The position numbers were made by a program, and so were the translations under genes. Below the pieces are notes generated by a model that was given only the letters and a program-made list of their open reading frames with translations, did not search any database and was not told the DNA's origin. A DNA stretch of 6,295 nucleotides from Paracoccaceae bacterium. Its GTDB lineage: Bacteria > Pseudomonadota > Alphaproteobacteria > Rhodobacterales > Rhodobacteraceae. Positions 1 to 6,251 of the stretch are shown piece after piece. The stretch is from contig NYTF01000089.1 in the NCBI GenBank assembly GCA_002683355.1, forward strand, positions 1 through 6,295, in the 5' to 3' direction. Position 1 is the first letter of the stretch. Every line of letters begins with the position of its first letter.

Positions 1-681
1 GAAAAATCGCTTAAAAAAGAGTTAGGTGAAACTGCTGAAGATAGTAATGTTAGATATTTTGCGGGTGATTTGCGGGAAAAATTAACTTTAGCCAATCTTC
101 TTTCTGCAACGGTAGATGCATTTGACCGAGTGGATGTACTCGTTAACGCTTCGCGTCAAATGGCAACTACCGATCCGTTGGATATGGATGATGAAACAGT
201 CGAAAAATTACTACAACAAAATTTAATGACCTCACTAAGATTATCGCAAATGGTAGCAAAGCGGATGATAAAACAAGATGAGGAACAGGATCATGAGTTT
301 GCGGGTACAATTATAAACCTTTCTTCTATCGCAGCTCGGTTAACTCAGCCGGAACTTCTAGCTTATTCAATTTCAACAGCAGCATTAGAGCAAATGACGC
401 GGTCAATGGCTGTGGCACTCGCTCAACACCGAATAAGAGTAAATGCAGTGTCGTTTGGATCTGTTATGTCTGCTAGTTTGCAGGATAAATTAAGAGAAAA
501 CCCTGATTTCAGAAAAGAAATTGAAGCCCACACTCCCGCCGGAAGAATTGCTCCTGCGTCTGATGTAGTTGAGGCGGTTCATTTTTTAGCCTCTAATGCG
601 GCTGGGTTTATTACCGGTCAGGTTATTAATGCTGATGGGGGACGAAGCTTAATAGATCCTGTTTCTATTGCTGCACACTAG
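1..681 (+). CDS. Short-chain dehydrogenase/reductase (SDR) family protein with altered active site, 5' end outside window
   Basis: The reading frame is open from base 1 and ends at TAG 679-681, giving 226 residues. A TTG at 70 could be read as a start, but in-frame codons with SDR character (AGDL, residues 21-24, the usual adenine-contacting Asp) lie at and before it, so the gene begins upstream of the window. The N-terminal TGxxxGxG nucleotide-binding loop is therefore not visible; a complete SDR of about 250-260 residues is expected. The fold is recognisable from VDVLVN (44-49), the helix Asn (N74), the catalytic-type Ser (S109 in LSSIA), Tyr (Y122), RVNAVSFG (146-153) and the C-terminal ITGQVINADGG (204-214). 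Two motifs are odd. NNAG reads NASR (49-52), and YxxxK reads YSIST, so the catalytic Lys is Thr126 (codon aca, 376-378). Normal NAD(P)H-dependent carbonyl/alcohol chemistry is thus doubtful. Family assignment is firm; substrate is unknown. It lies 92 bases upstream of hemF on the same strand. Confidence 0.9.
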   Translation, partial: EKSLKKELGETAEDSNVRYFAGDLREKLTLANLLSATVDAFDRVDVLVNASRQMATTDPLDMDDETVEKLLQQNLMTSLRLSQMVAKRMIKQDEEQDHEFAGTIINLSSIAARLTQPELLAYSISTAALEQMTRSMAVALAQHRIRVNAVSFGSVMSASLQDKLRENPDFRKEIEAHTPAGRIAPASDVVEAVHFLASNAAGFITGQVINADGGRSLIDPVSIAAH

Positions 682-773
682 GTTTTTGACTTCTTGATAG
701 TTTTTACTGTTCCATTGACACTTTATAAGTTCATAGCCAATGTTTTTGGAAGTTATTTGGAGATTTTCTGTTA

Positions 774-1658
774 ATGTTTGAAACTGAAAAGGTGCTCGCT
801 AGTAGTTGGTTTAAATCTCTCAGAGACGAAATTGTTAGTGCATTTAAAAAAATTGAAATTGATCATTCCTCTGGTCCATTTTCAGACAAGGCACCAGGTG
901 TCTTTGAAGTTAAAGAAACTGAGCGTACTGCTGATGATGGTAGCAACGCTGGAGGTGGAGTAATGAGCGTGATGCGGAATGGCCGAGTATTTGAAAAGGT
1001 TGGTGTAAACGTATCTACTGTCTATGGGGATTTAGGACCAGAGGCTCAAAGAGCGATGGCTGCGCGAAAAGATATACCTGGGATAAAAGAAGACCCGAGG
1101 TTCTGGGCAAGTGGCATCAGCTTAGTGGCCCATATGCAAAACCCTCAGTGTCCTGCTGTTCATATGAACACAAGAATGTTTTGGACTCCTCACGCCTGGT
1201 GGTTTGGTGGCGGGTCTGATCTCAATCCTTGTTTAGAGTTTGAAGAGGACACGGCGCATTTTCATGAAACCCTTGAGAAATTCGTAGAACCTCATGGGGC
1301 TGGTTTGTATTCTGATTTAAAGTCTTGGGCTGACCAATACTTTTTCATCCCGCATAGGAACCGGGCTAGAGGTGTCGGTGGAATTTTTATGGATGACCGT
1401 TGCACTGGACATTGGGAAGCTGATTTTAATTTAACTAAAGACATTGGAAAGGCATTTTTACCTGCTTATCTTCCTCTTATAGAGAAGCGCAAAAATGATA
1501 TTTTTTCGGATTTTGACAAAGAAAAGCAGTTAGTACATCGTGGTCTGTATGCTGAATATAATCTTGTTTATGACCGTGGAACAAAATTTGGATTAACAAC
1601 TGGTCATGACGCAGATGCTGTTTTAATGAGTTTACCTCCAATTGCTAAATGGCATTAA
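774..1658 (+). CDS. hemF: Oxygen-dependent coproporphyrinogen III oxidase
   Basis: The predicted enzyme (EC 1.3.3.3) oxidatively decarboxylates two propionates of coproporphyrinogen III to vinyl groups with O2, giving protoporphyrinogen IX, in the cytoplasm. The 294 residues are close to the 299 of E. coli HemF, so the gene appears complete. Family blocks occur in order: GGGVMSV (60-66), GVNVSTVYG (77-85), NPQCPAVHMN (123-132), WWFGGGSDLNP (142-152), FEEDTAHFH (156-164), YFFIPHRN (189-196), RGVGGIFMDD (199-208), YAEYNLVYDRGT (259-270) and LMSLPP (284-289). Four His residues (H120, H130, H164, H194) align with the four conserved in E. coli HemF; the stretch between VHMN and WWFGGG is about five residues shorter than in E. 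coli, as I recall for alphaproteobacterial forms. The ATG follows GGAG at 759-762, spaced 11 bases. Use of the O2-dependent enzyme implies an aerobic or microaerobic life; no oxygen-independent HemN is visible here. It may be cotranscribed with the SDR, but the 92-base gap leaves room for its own promoter. Confidence 0.97.
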   Translation: MFETEKVLASSWFKSLRDEIVSAFKKIEIDHSSGPFSDKAPGVFEVKETERTADDGSNAGGGVMSVMRNGRVFEKVGVNVSTVYGDLGPEAQRAMAARKDIPGIKEDPRFWASGISLVAHMQNPQCPAVHMNTRMFWTPHAWWFGGGSDLNPCLEFEEDTAHFHETLEKFVEPHGAGLYSDLKSWADQYFFIPHRNRARGVGGIFMDDRCTGHWEADFNLTKDIGKAFLPAYLPLIEKRKNDIFSDFDKEKQLVHRGLYAEYNLVYDRGTKFGLTTGHDADAVLMSLPPIAKWH

Positions 1659-1742
1659 GCTTTAATCAGATACTTTTCTTTATTTGATTTAGAATTGATA
1701 CAGGTCTAGTTTATATCACATGCTTCATTCTTGGTGGTTTCT

Positions 1743-3155
1743 ATGTCCTTAATTGGCGAACTTAAGAAGGTCTTGGGTGATCAAAATGTGCTTACTGGTG
1801 CTGACAAAGAGCGGTATTCGTCAGACTGGTTAGGTCAATATAGTTTTGAGCCTTTATGCGTTGTTCGTCCAGCTTCTACCGAAGAAGTGTCTAAAGTCGT
1901 AAAATTAGCCATTACCTTTAAAGCAAAAATAGTTCCTGTAGGTGGCAACACTGGTCTCAACGGAGGCACATATTCGGATGATGCTATTTCCATCTCTATG
2001 GAAAGGATGAATAAAATTCATGAAATTCGATTAAATTCGAAAATTGCTATCGTTGAGGCTGGAGTAATTCTAACGAGTTTGCATCAGGTCGCAAACGAAA
2101 ATGATTTAATGTTCCCGCTTACGTTTGGCGCTCGTGGATCGGCGACTATAGGTGGTGTTTTGTCTACAAATGCCGGGGGTTCAAATGTGCTTAAGTATGG
2201 TAATACTCGTGATCTAGTTTTGGGAGTGGAAATTGTCTTACCAAGCGGTGAAATAATGAATCTGATGTCTGAGTTGCACAAAGATAATTCAGGCTACTGT
2301 TTGCGAGATCTAGTTATTGGAGCTGAGGGTACGTTAGGGATAATAACACAGGCTGTATTAAAACTTTTTCCGAAACCTAAAGCTTATGCAACTGCCATGA
2401 TTGCAGTTAAAAGTCTTGAAAATGCTCTTAGTTTATTAAATGAATTGCAGGATGGCACTGGAGGGGCAGTTGCGGCATATGAATATATGCCAAAAAGATA
2501 TATCCAGGGTTACATGGAGTTATCCTCTGCTTCGCGGAAGCCATTTCAAAAAGACTATGAGCATTTAGTTTTGGTTGAATTAGAAACGACCGTAGAATTA
2601 TTTTCGCGATCTGGAGATGACGGGCAGGTGTTACTCAGTGGTGAACTAGAAAGCATTTTAAATAAGAACTTGGATAGGGATATTATCTTAGACGCCCACA
2701 TTGCGCAAAATGAAGAGCAAAGACTGATTATGTGGGAGCGTCGTGAGGCTGCAGCGGAAATCTCTCTCTTAAGAACTCCTCTAATCAATAATGACATCGC
2801 GGTACCATTAGATAAGGTTGCTAAATTCTTCACCATTATGGAGAAAAAGCTACCTGATTTAGACCCTGAAGCCGATGTTTTGGTTGTATCTCATCTTGGT
2901 GACGGAAATGTTCATTACACTGTTTGGCCAAGTAAAGACGATGAAAAACATAAAGACAAAATAATGGAGGCAATAGAAAATGTCGTTCTAAAATTAGGTG
3001 GGAGTTTTTCTGCAGAACACGGTATTGGGTTATCTAAGCTGTCTTCTATGGATAGACGCAAAGATCCGGTGGCTTTAGAGGTAATGCGTCAAATTAAGAA
3101 TGCAATTGACCCAGAAGGGATTATGAACCCAGGTAAGGTGTTACCAAAATTATAA
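1743..3155 (+). CDS. FAD-binding oxidase, D-2-hydroxyglutarate dehydrogenase type (GlcD/DLD superfamily)
   Basis: This 470-residue flavoprotein probably oxidises a D-2-hydroxy acid, most likely D-2-hydroxyglutarate to 2-oxoglutarate, passing electrons to a flavoprotein or quinone acceptor. The N-terminal PCMH-type FAD domain shows PVGGNTGLNGG (65-75), GARGSATIGG (129-138), TNAGGS (142-147) and GAEGTLG (193-199). The C-terminal oxidase domain has MWERREAAAE (330-339), the probable metal- and substrate-binding SHLGDGNVH (383-391), SAEHGIG (423-429) and a closing NPGKVLP (462-468). Length and motif order match D-2-hydroxyglutarate dehydrogenases, but D-lactate dehydrogenase and glycolate oxidase subunit GlcD share the same motifs, so substrate remains inference. 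I chose ATG 1743, which has a GGTGG five bases upstream (1733-1737). The frame also allows TTG 1731 (four extra residues), but that would put the GGTGG inside the gene. The gene starts 84 bases after hemF and stops only five bases before the hemC stop on the other strand. No signal peptide or membrane segment is seen. Confidence 0.9.
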   Translation: MSLIGELKKVLGDQNVLTGADKERYSSDWLGQYSFEPLCVVRPASTEEVSKVVKLAITFKAKIVPVGGNTGLNGGTYSDDAISISMERMNKIHEIRLNSKIAIVEAGVILTSLHQVANENDLMFPLTFGARGSATIGGVLSTNAGGSNVLKYGNTRDLVLGVEIVLPSGEIMNLMSELHKDNSGYCLRDLVIGAEGTLGIITQAVLKLFPKPKAYATAMIAVKSLENALSLLNELQDGTGGAVAAYEYMPKRYIQGYMELSSASRKPFQKDYEHLVLVELETTVELFSRSGDDGQVLLSGELESILNKNLDRDIILDAHIAQNEEQRLIMWERREAAAEISLLRTPLINNDIAVPLDKVAKFFTIMEKKLPDLDPEADVLVVSHLGDGNVHYTVWPSKDDEKHKDKIMEAIENVVLKLGGSFSAEHGIGLSKLSSMDRRKDPVALEVMRQIKNAIDPEGIMNPGKVLPKL

Positions 3156-3160
3156 TAGGC

Positions 3161-4108
3161 TCAATCCCTCCAATCAAAGAAATCAGACCCTGCCTGAGCT
3201 AAAATTTTCTGTGCTATTTCTCGACCTAATTCTGGTCCATCTTCAATATTACAAGAACCAGTTTCAAAGATAGATTCTGATCCATCAGTGCGCAAAACTT
3301 GCCCAGTAAATTTTAATGATGAACCTTCAATTATGGCCAAGCCCGCAATTGGGGTTTCACAAGAACCATCTAATTCAGCAAGAAACGCTCTCTCTGCACT
3401 TAATCGCTGCCCTGTTTCTTTGTGGTGTATCCTTTCAAGTAATTCAGTTATTTGTTTGTCTTTTTGTCGCCATTCTATTCCAATTGCGCCCTGTGCTATC
3501 GCGGGCAACATTTCATTTGGATTTATTGCGCTTTGGGCCACCTCTTGCAATCCCAAGCGATTTAAACCAGCCATGGCTAAGAATGTACACGTAGCGACGC
3601 CATCTTTCAATTTTTGTAAACGGGTTTGGACGTTGCCCCTGAATTCAACTACTTCAAGATCTGGCCGAGAAAATTTAAGTTGAGCTTTGCGTCTAAGTGA
3701 GGAAGTTCCAACTTTAGAACCACTAGGTAAATCATCAACGCTTTTAAATTTTGATGACACAAAAGCATCTCTGACATCCTCACGAGGGAGGTAGCAGCCA
3801 AGTAATAATCCATCTGGTTGCTCTACTGGCATATCTTTCATTGAGTGAACGGCGATATCAATTTTTCTATCAAGCATCTCCTGCTCGATTTCTTTAGTAA
3901 ATAAACCCTTTCCACCCACTTCCTTCAATGGTCTATCTAAAATTCTATCGCCGCTTGTTGAGATAACTATTATTTCAAAAGAATTTTCAGTTGTTTCGAG
4001 GGCCTTAGTCAGACGTTTCCTTGTCTCATATGCTTGAGCTAAAGCTAACGGAGAGCCACGCGTGCCAATACGCAATGGAGATGATGGAGAGGGGAAGTTA
4101 TTTTTCAT
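3161..4108 (-). CDS. hemC: Hydroxymethylbilane synthase (porphobilinogen deaminase)
   Basis: The predicted enzyme (EC 2.5.1.61) joins four porphobilinogen molecules head to tail into the linear tetrapyrrole hydroxymethylbilane, using a covalently held dipyrromethane cofactor. At 315 residues it matches E. coli HemC (313). Diagnostic blocks are LRIGTRGSPLALAQA (12-26), GGKGLFTKEIE (65-75), AVHSMKDMP (86-94), GTSSLRR (134-140), FRGNVQTRL (156-164), AIAQGAIGIE (203-212) and DGSCETPIAG (247-256). Cys250 is the cofactor attachment residue, Asp92 the catalytic Asp, and Arg139/Arg140 substrate contacts. All sit eight positions later than their E. coli counterparts (C242, D84, R131/R132), so the active site is intact. 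The start is the only plausible one, because an in-frame TAG lies six codons upstream and no other start codon intervenes. There is no clear Shine-Dalgarno sequence (only AAAG nearby). It diverges from hemE and converges on the FAD dehydrogenase. Confidence 0.98.
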   Translation of the reverse strand: MKNNFPSPSSPLRIGTRGSPLALAQAYETRKRLTKALETTENSFEIIVISTSGDRILDRPLKEVGGKGLFTKEIEQEMLDRKIDIAVHSMKDMPVEQPDGLLLGCYLPREDVRDAFVSSKFKSVDDLPSGSKVGTSSLRRKAQLKFSRPDLEVVEFRGNVQTRLQKLKDGVATCTFLAMAGLNRLGLQEVAQSAINPNEMLPAIAQGAIGIEWRQKDKQITELLERIHHKETGQRLSAERAFLAELDGSCETPIAGLAIIEGSSLKFTGQVLRTDGSESIFETGSCNIEDGPELGREIAQKILAQAGSDFFDWRD

Positions 4109-4147
4109 ATGATTTACTTTAAGCTATTTTCCGCTGGTTGATACTAA

Positions 4148-4176
4148 CTGAGTGAAACGATTGTGACAATTATAAT
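4148..4176 (+). promoter_or_regulatory. Candidate hemE promoter
   Basis: A perfect TATAAT at 4171-4176 lies 17 bases after CTGAGT (4148-4153), which matches three of six bases of the -35 consensus. Transcription would begin near 4183, leaving a leader of about 45 bases before the hemE ATG. An alternative is CTGACA (4188-4193) with TATAAG (4212-4217) at 18-base spacing, but its start would fall only a few bases before the hemE ATG. The choice between them is inference. Confidence 0.35.
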
Positions 4177-4194
4177 TGACAATTGTCCTGACAA
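4169..4194 (-). promoter_or_regulatory. Candidate hemC promoter -10 region
   Basis: On the minus strand a perfect TATAAT occupies 4174-4169, overlapping the plus-strand TATAAT because both sit in one palindrome. Transcription would start near 4162, giving a leader of about 54 bases before the hemC ATG. The best upstream -35-like hexamer, TTGTCA (4194-4189), is only 14 bases away, shorter than normal, and the hexamer at 17 bases is a poor match. A regulator or unusual spacing would be needed, so confidence is low. Confidence 0.28.
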
Positions 4195-4227
4195 ATCACA
4201 CTAACAGAACATATAAGAAAAAGGCTG

Positions 4228-5262
4228 ATGATGACAAAAAAGATTTTAAAGGCTCTGGCAGGTGAAAAACAGGAAGTGCCTCCAATCTGGATGATGCGAC
4301 AAGCTGGTCGTTATTTGCCTGAATACCGTGAAACAAGAGCTCAGGCTGGCGACTTTCTATCGCTTTGTTATAACAGTGAATTAGCTGCTGAAGTGACACT
4401 TCAACCGATCCGTCGTTATGGTTTTGATGCCTCAATATTATTTGCAGATATTTTGCTCTTACCTCAAGCATTGGGTGCTGACCTTTGGTTTGTAACAGGT
4501 GAAGGGCCACGTTTATCTACTTTGCAAACTCAGCTAGATTTCGAAAACTTGCGAACACCAAGCGAAATAAATGAAACACTAGCACCTGTTTATGAAACGG
4601 TAAAAATTTTATCGCAGGAACTTCCAAAGGAAACCACGCTTATCGGATTTGCTGGTGCACCTTGGACAGTGGCGACTTATATGGTTGCTGGACGTGGAAC
4701 CCCTGATCAAGCACCAGCGCATTTGTTAAAAGATGAGAATCCAGAGTTGTTTGATAATTTAATCAATCTTCTTGTAGAGGGAACTATAGAATATTTGTCT
4801 CATCAAATAAATGCAGGAGCTGAGGTTATCAAAATATTTGATAGTTGGGCAGGTTCTCTCAAAGGGCATGATTTTGATAAATATGCGCTTGAGCCCTGTA
4901 AAAAAATTATTGCAGCACTTAAAACCAAATATCCAGAAACCCCAATCATAGCTTTCCCCAGACAAGCTGGCGATAGGTACATAGGTTTTGCAAAAAAAGC
5001 TGGAGCAGACTGTCTTGCAATAGATGATAGCGTTTCAGCGGAATGGATTGCTCAGAATGTTCAAGATGATGGCTGTGTCCAGGGAAACTTAGCGTCATCT
5101 CATATGGTTTCTGGTGGAACAGAACTTATCAAAGAAACTAAAAAAATTGTGAAAGCTCTCTCCAACGGTCCACATATTTTTAATCTTGGACATGGGATCA
5201 CGCCCGATGCTGATCCAGATAATGTCCAGATTATGATTGATACGATCAGAAACGTTAACTGA
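4228..5262 (+). CDS. hemE: Uroporphyrinogen decarboxylase
   Basis: The predicted enzyme (EC 4.1.1.37) removes the four acetate carboxyls of uroporphyrinogen III to give coproporphyrinogen III, the substrate of HemF encoded nearby; it is cytoplasmic and needs no cofactor. The 344 residues fit the family (E. coli 354). Motifs are [17 protein letters not shown] (18-34), FADIL (72-76), [13 protein letters not shown] (140-152), FDSWAG (204-209) and FNLGHGI (318-324). By alignment from memory with the human enzyme, the active-site residues Arg24, Arg28, Asp74, Tyr151, Ser206 and His322 are all present. One variation stands out: the usual GNLDP near residue 286 reads GNLAS. Two ATGs lie in tandem (4228 and 4231). 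AAGG at 4221-4224 is three bases from the first and six from the second, so translation may really start at 4231, one residue shorter. The gene is transcribed away from hemC across a shared 119-base control region, and the ABC ATPase follows 69 bases downstream. Confidence 0.98.
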   Translation: MMTKKILKALAGEKQEVPPIWMMRQAGRYLPEYRETRAQAGDFLSLCYNSELAAEVTLQPIRRYGFDASILFADILLLPQALGADLWFVTGEGPRLSTLQTQLDFENLRTPSEINETLAPVYETVKILSQELPKETTLIGFAGAPWTVATYMVAGRGTPDQAPAHLLKDENPELFDNLINLLVEGTIEYLSHQINAGAEVIKIFDSWAGSLKGHDFDKYALEPCKKIIAALKTKYPETPIIAFPRQAGDRYIGFAKKAGADCLAIDDSVSAEWIAQNVQDDGCVQGNLASSHMVSGGTELIKETKKIVKALSNGPHIFNLGHGITPDADPDNVQIMIDTIRNVN

Positions 5263-5269
5263 GCTCATT

Positions 5270-5287
5270 GTTTTTTTTCAAAAAAAC
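5270..5287. repeat. A/T inverted repeat after hemE, possible weak terminator
   Basis: Eight bases after the hemE stop, a G followed by eight T is mirrored, across a C, by seven A and a C. It can pair as one G-C plus seven T-A pairs with a two-base apex. It lacks a GC-rich stem and its loop is too tight for a classic Rho-independent terminator, so read-through from hemE into the ABC ATPase gene is plausible. The T and A tracts could also bend the DNA. Confidence 0.3.
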
Positions 5288-5331
5288 TCCATCTTTTTAT
5301 TGTGTATTTTGTCCATAAGGTGAATATTTTT

Positions 5332-6246
5332 ATGCTGCTTGAAGTTAATTTATTACGAAAAACTTACGCCACAGGGTTTGAAGCTGTGAAAGGTATTTCC
5401 TTACAGGTGAATAAAGGAGAAATAGTGGCATTATTAGGTCCAAATGGTGCTGGGAAGACAACACTTATTTCGACTATTTGTGGAATTACAACTCCGTCAA
5501 GTGGCTCCGTATTTATTGGTGGGCATGATATTTCAAGGAATTTTCGTGAGGCTCGAAAACTTGTTGGTTTAGTTCCGCAAGAGATAACTTTAGAGCCATT
5601 CGAAAAAGTAATTAGTACAATTAAATTTTCCCGCGGTCTATTTGGTAAGAAAAAAGATGATGCCTTAATAGAAAAAATTTTAACAAAGCTATCGCTTTGG
5701 GATAAGCGAGACTCTCGAATTATGGAATTATCTGGAGGAATGAAACGCCGTGTTCTCATAGCCAAAGCGCTCAGTCATGAACCAAGGCTTTTATTTTTAG
5801 ATGAACCTACTGCGGGCGTGGATGTAGAACTTCGCCAGAGCATGTGGAATGTTGTGGCTGATTTGAAAGCTGATGGAGTTACAATAATTTTAACTACCCA
5901 TTACATTGAGGAGGCTGAGGCCATTGCCGATAGAGTTGGGGTAATTAATAAAGGTGAGCTGCTTTTAATGGAAGATAAGGCTTCCTTAATGCAAAGATTA
6001 GGTCAAAAAGTTTTAAAAATTGAACTGCATAAAAAATTAGATAAAATCCCTAATGAGCTGATTGATAGAAATGTTGAACTATCAAAAGACGGTCTGAGTT
6101 TAACTTATGTTTATGATACTAAACAAAAGCGCACGGGGATCACGAAGTTACTATCTGAACTCGCTAAATCAGGAATAAATTTGCGGGATATCCAGACGGA
6201 TCAATCTTCTTTAGAGGAAATTTTTGTTAACTTGGTTAAGGAATAG
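5332..6246 (+). CDS. ABC transporter ATP-binding protein, YadG-like (ABC-2 type exporter)
   Basis: This 304-residue cytoplasmic ATPase would power an ABC-2 type exporter. The nucleotide-binding domain is complete: Walker A GPNGAGKTT (36-44), Q-loop VPQE (81-84, Gln83), signature LSGGMKRR (133-140), Walker B LLFLDEPTAGVD (153-164) and H-loop TTHYIEEAEAIADR (188-201, His190). From memory it resembles E. coli YadG closely, including LVPQE followed by EPFEKV, the TAGVDVELRQSMW region and the C-terminal EEIFVNLVKE (295-304). YadG-type ATPases pair with a YadH-type permease, and such a gene starts five bases downstream. The transported substrate of this group is not settled and cannot be read from the sequence. 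I chose ATG 5332 because AAGGTGA (5317-5323) precedes it by eight bases. A GTG at 5302 would add ten residues but has no good ribosome-binding site and would place AAGGTGA inside the gene. Whether it is read from the hemE promoter or its own is unclear. Confidence 0.93.
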   Translation: MLLEVNLLRKTYATGFEAVKGISLQVNKGEIVALLGPNGAGKTTLISTICGITTPSSGSVFIGGHDISRNFREARKLVGLVPQEITLEPFEKVISTIKFSRGLFGKKKDDALIEKILTKLSLWDKRDSRIMELSGGMKRRVLIAKALSHEPRLLFLDEPTAGVDVELRQSMWNVVADLKADGVTIILTTHYIEEAEAIADRVGVINKGELLLMEDKASLMQRLGQKVLKIELHKKLDKIPNELIDRNVELSKDGLSLTYVYDTKQKRTGITKLLSELAKSGINLRDIQTDQSSLEEIFVNLVKE

Positions 6247-6251
6247 GTGTA

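Larger units (their letters stand above)
4109..4227. promoter_or_regulatory. Divergent hemC/hemE intergenic control region
   Basis: These 119 bases separate the hemC and hemE start codons and must carry the hemC promoter and most probably that of hemE. The strongest structure is at 4164-4194, where TGACAA occurs three times on the plus strand (4164, 4177, 4189), 13 and 12 bases apart. Two perfect palindromes abut there, CAATTATAATTG (4167-4178) and GACAATTGTC (4178-4187, sharing one base). The first extends to an 18-base near-palindrome (4164-4181) with a single mismatched pair. This looks like operator DNA, but I cannot name the regulator. Confidence 0.6.

Noticed and set aside
686..743. TTGACA at 715-720 and TATAAG at 724-729 between the SDR and hemF, considered as a hemF promoter
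   Set aside because: The two hexamers are only three bases apart and neither has a good partner at 16-18 bases. A hemF promoter may exist in the gap, but I cannot place it.
1654..1666. ATTAA-GCT-TTAAT inverted repeat at the end of hemF as a terminator
   Set aside because: The stem is five A-T pairs with no GC content and no following T-run, so it is too weak to call.
1684..1717. TTGAT repeated at 1684 and 1695 between hemF and the FAD dehydrogenase, considered as an FNR-type site or promoter
   Set aside because: The copies are direct rather than inverted, so they do not form TTGAT-N4-ATCAA, and the TATATC at 1712-1717 has no well-spaced -35.
2555..2836. Open frames on the minus strand inside the FAD dehydrogenase (also 2084-2281)
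   Set aside because: They are short, featureless and entirely within a gene with complete family motifs.
3288..3683. Open frames of 131 and 92 codons on the plus strand opposite hemC
   Set aside because: They lie fully inside a clearly identified hemC with all its motifs, show no recognisable domains, and are best explained as antisense shadows.
4162..4201. CrtJ/PpsR-type TGT-N12-ACA site in the hemC/hemE gap, as known from Rhodobacter hem genes
   Set aside because: The TGT and ACA triplets present are spaced by 14 (4162-4181) or 11 (4184-4200) bases, not 12.
4196..4510. Open frame of 104 codons on the minus strand over the hemE start
   Set aside because: It overlaps the well-supported hemE N-terminus and has no recognisable family features.
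5364..5765. Open frame of 133 codons on the minus strand inside the ABC ATPase gene
   Set aside because: It is antisense to the Walker A and signature regions of a clear ATPase; the composition looks like a reverse reading of that gene.
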